Below are positions 5,947 to 8,400 of a DNA stretch of 8,400 bases, in pieces (the stretch's first letter is position 1; each line of letters opens with the position of its first letter). The notes below the pieces were generated by a model. It saw only the letters and a list, made by a program, of their open reading frames with translations, did no database searches and was not told where the DNA came from. The position numbers were made by a program, and so were the translations under genes. The stretch covers positions 1 to 8,400 of the forward strand of contig JAICJJ010000096.1 in NCBI GenBank assembly GCA_025928535.1. The letters are read 5' to 3'. The stretch is from Thermomicrobiales bacterium. GTDB taxonomy: Bacteria > Chloroflexota > Chloroflexia > Thermomicrobiales > UBA6265.

Positions 5947-6728
5947 GCCGTGCTGGACTGTCGGCGCGATGGGTCCGGGGCCGTTGGTCGCAAGGACTGG
6001 TCGGCGCGGCCACGTTCTTGACGGTGATCCCGATGCCGATCCAGAAGACGCCAGCGCCGCTGGCGCGCTGCCTGCCGTGGTTTCCGCTGGTTGGCGCGGC
6101 GCTTGGACTGGCGCTCGGCGGGCTCGGCCTGGTCCTCGATCGCCTCCTGCCGCCGGGGCCCGTGGCCGCGCTCCTGCTCGGCGCGTACATCATAGCTACC
6201 GGGGCCTTGCACCTCGACGGGTTGATGGACTCGGCGGACGGGGTGTTCGGCGGACGCACGCCGGAACGGCGGCGCGCCATCATGCGCGACAGTCGGGTGG
6301 GCGCGTTCGGTGTCCTCGCCGGCGTCCTCAGCCTCCTCACCCAATACGCCTGCCTGACGGAGGTGAGCGGCGTGGAGCGGTTGCGCGTCTTGGTCGCAAC
6401 CTTGGCGGCTGGCCGCTGGGCGATGACGCTGGCGCTTGGGTTCTTCCCGTCGGCGCAGCCGGATGGCGTCGGGGCTGCCATGAAATCGGGGGTCACTGTC
6501 CGACTCGTGATCGGAGCCACGGCGACGGCGAGCATCGTCGCGTTGGCGACCGGCGGCTTCGGCGCCATCGCGATGCTGATCGCCGCCATCGTCGCCATCG
6601 GCGGCGGGCGCTTTTTGACCCGCCGCGTGGAGGGTCTGACGGGCGACGCGTACGGAGCGGTGGACGTGATCGCCGAAACGACGTGCCTCTTGGCCGCGCT
6701 GGTGGCGCCCCACGCCGGACGATCGTGA
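5943..6728 (+). CDS. cobS: Cobalamin-5'-phosphate synthase (adenosylcobinamide-GDP ribazoletransferase)
   Basis: A 261-residue integral membrane enzyme that joins adenosylcobinamide-GDP and alpha-ribazole(-phosphate), giving adenosylcobalamin(-phosphate). Family signatures are FLTVIPMP near residue 25, PLVGAALG, the acidic metal-binding segment HLDGLMDSADGVFGG from His90 with Asp92, Asp96 and Asp99, then MRDSRVGAFG (114-122), and GLTGDAYGAVDVIAET near the C-terminus. Several hydrophobic helices are visible between these motifs. The ATG at 5943 overlaps the cobT stop as ATGA, so translation is probably coupled. The longer open frame to the left is a shadow within cobT. Length and motif order are normal for CobS. 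Confidence 0.95.
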   Translation: MSRAGLSARWVRGRWSQGLVGAATFLTVIPMPIQKTPAPLARCLPWFPLVGAALGLALGGLGLVLDRLLPPGPVAALLLGAYIIATGALHLDGLMDSADGVFGGRTPERRRAIMRDSRVGAFGVLAGVLSLLTQYACLTEVSGVERLRVLVATLAAGRWAMTLALGFFPSAQPDGVGAAMKSGVTVRLVIGATATASIVALATGGFGAIAMLIAAIVAIGGGRFLTRRVEGLTGDAYGAVDVIAETTCLLAALVAPHAGRS

Positions 6729-7381
6729 CGACGGCCGCGAGCCTGCTGGTTGTGGTTCGTCACGGGCTGGCGGTCGCGCCTGACGACCGGCGACTACCCG
6801 GTCCGGACGTGTCGCTGCGGCCGGAGGGCCGACGGCAGATCGCGGCGCTGGCGGAGCGGCTCACCGCGTTGCGTCCAGGCGGGGTGTGGGTCAGCGACGC
6901 GCGACGGGCGCGGGAATCGGGCGCGATCATTGCCGCCCGGTGCGGCGTGGATCTGCACGTGCGGCCGGCGCTGCGCGAGCTCGACTTTGGCCACTGGGGC
7001 GGACGGACCTATGCCGAGGTGGTCGCGGCCGATCCGGCGGCCGCCGCCTTTTTCCTGGATCCGACCGTACATGTTCCGCCAGAAGGCGAGTCCGGGCGGG
7101 ACGCGGCGCGCCGAGTGCTCGACGCGTTGGCGCGCCTGGCCGCGCTGCCGGCGCGCCCGTCGGTGGTGGTTGGGCACGCGGGATCGCTGCGATTGGCGTT
7201 GGCGCTGGGTCTCGGACTTCCGCTGGCGGCCTACTGGCGATTGCAGTTGGAGTGCGGCGGGATGTCTCGCCTGCGATGGGTCGATGGCGCGCTGACGATC
7301 GAAGCGCTCAACGACACCGCGCATCTGGAGCAAGAGGGTTGGACGGAAGGGGAGCGGCGCGGCGAACGGCGGCGTTCCTGA
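6725..7381 (+). CDS. cobC: Alpha-ribazole phosphatase-like histidine phosphatase
   Basis: A 218-residue member of the histidine phosphatase (phosphoglycerate mutase-like) superfamily. Catalytic features are RHG (12-14, with His13 as the phosphorylated residue), the acidic residue Glu85 in RELDFGHWGG, and His151 in VVGHAGSLR. RELDFGHWGG is the form common in alpha-ribazole phosphatases. The enzyme would remove the phosphate from alpha-ribazole-phosphate or from adenosylcobalamin-phosphate. The GTG at 6725 overlaps the cobS stop as GTGA, and the RHG motif begins 11 residues later, so no longer start is needed; the large open frame to the left is a shadow of cobT and cobS. Superfamily membership is sure. 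The substrate is taken from its position between cobS and cobU, because relatives include sugar-phosphate phosphatases. Confidence 0.87.
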   Translation: MTTAASLLVVVRHGLAVAPDDRRLPGPDVSLRPEGRRQIAALAERLTALRPGGVWVSDARRARESGAIIAARCGVDLHVRPALRELDFGHWGGRTYAEVVAADPAAAAFFLDPTVHVPPEGESGRDAARRVLDALARLAALPARPSVVVGHAGSLRLALALGLGLPLAAYWRLQLECGGMSRLRWVDGALTIEALNDTAHLEQEGWTEGERRGERRRS

Positions 7382-7399
7382 GCCAAAGCAGGACACGAC

Positions 7400-8008
7400 A
7401 TGGGCGGCAGTGACATCACGCTCATCCTGGGCGGCGTGCGGAGCGGCAAGAGCGCATTGGCGGAGCGGATCGCCCGAGCCTCCGGCCGCGCGGTCCTCTA
7501 TGTCGCGACGGCGCGGGCGTTGGACGCGGAACTGGCGGCGCGCATCGCCCAGCACCAGGCGCGGCGTCCGGCCGGGTGGCGGACGATCGAGGCGCCGATG
7601 CGCCTGGCGTCCGCGATCGCCGAGCATGCCCAGCCCGGGGAATTCGTGCTGCTCGATTGCCTGACTGTCTGGCTCAGCAATCGGTTGGTGGAAGGCGTCG
7701 ACGTTGGTCGGGACCCCGCGACGGTGACGGAGGCCGAATGGAGGACTATCGAAGACGCGGCGGTGACGGAGCTCGTCGCGCTCTGTCGGCAGGCGCGGGC
7801 ACAGGGCCTGGCCTTGGCGCTGGTGTCCAACGAGGTGGGAATGGGCGTGGTGCCGGCTTCGCCGCTCGGCCGCCGCTATCGGGATGCGTTGGGACGCCTC
7901 AACCAAGCGGCCGCCGCCACTGCTGACGCGGTGCTGTTGGTGATCGCAGGCCTGGTCGTCGATCTGAAGCAGATCGCGCGGCCGGTCATTCTCTTTCCGC
8001 CTGAGTGA
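7400..8008 (+). CDS. cobU: Adenosylcobinamide kinase / adenosylcobinamide-phosphate guanylyltransferase
   Basis: A 202-residue bifunctional CobU/CobP that phosphorylates adenosylcobinamide and then transfers GMP to give adenosylcobinamide-GDP, the substrate of CobS. Motifs are the P-loop GGVRSGKS (11-18), YVATA, His52 in RIAQHQARRPAGW (position of the GMP-carrying histidine, His46 in the Salmonella enzyme), DCLTVWLSN from Asp86, VSNEVGMGVVP (142-152) and GRRYRDALGRLNQ from Gly157. The C-terminus AGLVVDLKQ is also typical. The ATG at 7400 has AGGA (7390-7393) six bases upstream; the gap to cobC is 18 bases. It is the last gene of the operon. The length is slightly above the usual 180 or so. 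Confidence 0.95.
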   Translation: MGGSDITLILGGVRSGKSALAERIARASGRAVLYVATARALDAELAARIAQHQARRPAGWRTIEAPMRLASAIAEHAQPGEFVLLDCLTVWLSNRLVEGVDVGRDPATVTEAEWRTIEDAAVTELVALCRQARAQGLALALVSNEVGMGVVPASPLGRRYRDALGRLNQAAAATADAVLLVIAGLVVDLKQIARPVILFPPE

Positions 8009-8014
8009 TCAGGC
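7999..8014 (+). repeat. Perfect 6-base-pair hairpin at the end of cobU
   Basis: GCCTGA (7999-8004) and TCAGGC (8009-8014) flank the loop GTGA, which overlaps the cobU stop codon. No T-run follows, so it is not a standard intrinsic terminator. It may protect the 3' end of the transcript or be incidental. Confidence 0.3.
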
Positions 8015-8080
8015 ACGCCTCGTCCTCTGAGCCGTCTCGGCAGACCTGCATGACGAGCGGCCGCGAATTGGGAAAACTGG

Positions 8081-8107
8081 GGCCGAGAACCAGGGATTTT
8101 GGCCTTT
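8081..8107 (+). terminator. Weak candidate terminator of the cobalamin operon
   Basis: GGCCGAGA (8081-8088) can pair with TTTTGGCC (8097-8104), using two G-U wobbles, around an 8-base loop. Only TTTATC follows, so the U-tract is poor. It lies about 75 bases after the cobU stop, the right place for the end of the operon. Rho-dependent termination or read-through is equally possible. Confidence 0.2.
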
Positions 8108-8111
8108 ATCT

Positions 8112-8160
8112 GGAACCGGCTTCGAGCGCGATCGGGCGTCAAAATCGGGAGGCTGGTTCC
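8112..8160. repeat. Imperfect 12-base-pair inverted repeat between cobU and the IS
   Basis: GGAACCGGCTTC (8112-8123) can pair with GAGGCTGGTTCC (8149-8160) over twelve positions, two of them G-U, with a 25-base loop. There is no T-run on either side. As DNA the repeat has two mismatches. Its role is unknown; it could be an RNA hairpin in the 3' tail of the operon transcript or a remnant. Confidence 0.35.
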
Positions 8161-8284
8161 GAGAAGGCGGCTGCGTGTTGAAAAAAGGCCTTTGGCGACC
8201 GCGACGCATGGGATCGACGCCAAGATCGAGTGCGCGTTCACTCTCGCGTTGGTCGAGGAGGTCGTCATCCGGAGACGGCTACTA

Positions 8285-8400
8285 GAGCGTGTCTGCAAAG
8301 GCATGGTAGCCTTGCTGGATGATCCGACGACACGAACTGACCGACGCGCAATGGGCGAAACTGGAGCCGCTGCTGCCGCCGCAACGGTCAGCGACGGGCC
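8285..8400 (+). mobile_element. Left end of an IS5-family insertion sequence, cut by window edge
   Basis: The transposase start at 8319 identifies the element. The likely left terminus is GAGCGTGTCTGCAAA from 8285, which resembles the terminal repeats of IS5-family (IS427-like) elements. It is preceded by CTA, which suits the known CTAG or TA target preference of that family. The right end and any target duplication lie outside the window, so the exact boundary is inferred. Confidence 0.65.
8319..8400 (+). CDS. IS5-family transposase, N-terminus only (DUF4096-like)
   Basis: From the ATG at 8319 the frame reads MIRRHELTDAQWAKLEPLLP and continues to the window edge, 27 codons in all. The segment ELTDAQWAKLEPLLPPQ is the typical opening of IS5/IS4-like transposases with the DUF4096 domain, often the first of two overlapping frames. 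The catalytic DDE residues are beyond the edge. No strong ribosome site is present, as is usual for these elements. Whether the full copy is intact cannot be told. Confidence 0.8.
   Translation, partial: MIRRHELTDAQWAKLEPLLPPQRSATG

Larger units (their letters stand above)
8009..8284. other. Intergenic stretch without a recognisable gene
   Basis: This 276-base stretch separates cobU from the IS end. Open frames exist on both strands but their products match no family that I recognise and look like shadows. The stretch has A/T-richer patches (near 8095-8110 and 8180-8193) and two weak hairpins, listed separately. No tRNA, promoter or direct-repeat array was seen. It may be degraded sequence left by earlier insertions. 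Confidence 0.5.

Noticed and set aside
5744..6724. Possible large fusion protein reading into cobC
   Set aside because: The same frame is open through cobT and cobS, but the conserved phosphatase begins just after the GTG at 6725, and the upstream part is an out-of-frame shadow.
8111..8165. tRNA-like fragments (GGTTCC and TTCGA motifs near a stem)
   Set aside because: No acceptor stem, anticodon arm or correct spacing could be found, so this is not a tRNA gene.
7876..8304. 142-codon - strand frame across the end of cobU and the spacer
   Set aside because: Its product resembles no known family, it overlaps the conserved end of cobU, and it runs into the IS end.
1..8400. CRISPR array, phage or defence genes
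   Set aside because: No regularly spaced direct repeats and no proteins of those systems were seen; apart from the recombinase and the IS, all genes belong to corrinoid uptake and salvage.

Overview
The window is GC-rich bacterial DNA. It holds one complete corrinoid uptake and cobalamin-salvage operon on the + strand. A partial tyrosine recombinase (- strand) lies at its left and the start of an IS5-family insertion sequence at its right. GTG and TTG starts, 1-8 base stop/start overlaps and purine-rich ribosome sites are visible. The gene set and style would suit a monoderm, high-GC lineage such as Chloroflexota (Thermomicrobia-like) or a similar phylum, but this is a guess from general appearance, not from a marker gene.

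Layout. Bases 1-812 (-) encode the N-terminal and most of the catalytic domain of an Xer-like tyrosine recombinase; its C-terminus, with the nucleophilic tyrosine, lies beyond the left edge. Bases 813-1298 are non-coding but dense. They hold a strong sigma-70-like promoter for the recombinase, a 32-base near-palindrome with the 11-6-11 architecture of a dif/Xer site, a weak promoter candidate for the operon, a cobalamin riboswitch (about 1050-1206) and a hairpin that pairs with the Shine-Dalgarno of the first gene. Then follow btuF, btuC, btuD, cobO, cobT, cobS, cobC and cobU (1299-8008), all on one strand. Five of the junctions overlap and the two gaps are 7 and 18 bases. Bases 8009-8284 contain no recognisable gene, only weak hairpins. 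From about 8285 an IS5-family element starts, with the first 27 codons of its transposase in view.

How it works together. A B12-sensing leader controls an ABC importer (BtuF binding protein, BtuC permease, BtuD ATPase) that brings corrinoids in. CobO adenosylates them. CobU makes adenosylcobinamide-phosphate and then the GDP form. CobT activates the lower-ligand base to alpha-ribazole-phosphate. CobS joins the two halves and CobC removes the phosphate. No corrin-ring genes and no cbiB/cobD occur here, so the operon as seen is built for salvage of incomplete corrinoids rather than de novo synthesis.

The best candidates for follow-up are the dif-like palindrome beside the recombinase, with a third copy of its half-site inside the recombinase promoter, and the riboswitch expression platform, where both an L5-L13 pairing and a 12-pair hairpin covering the ribosome site can be read from the sequence.
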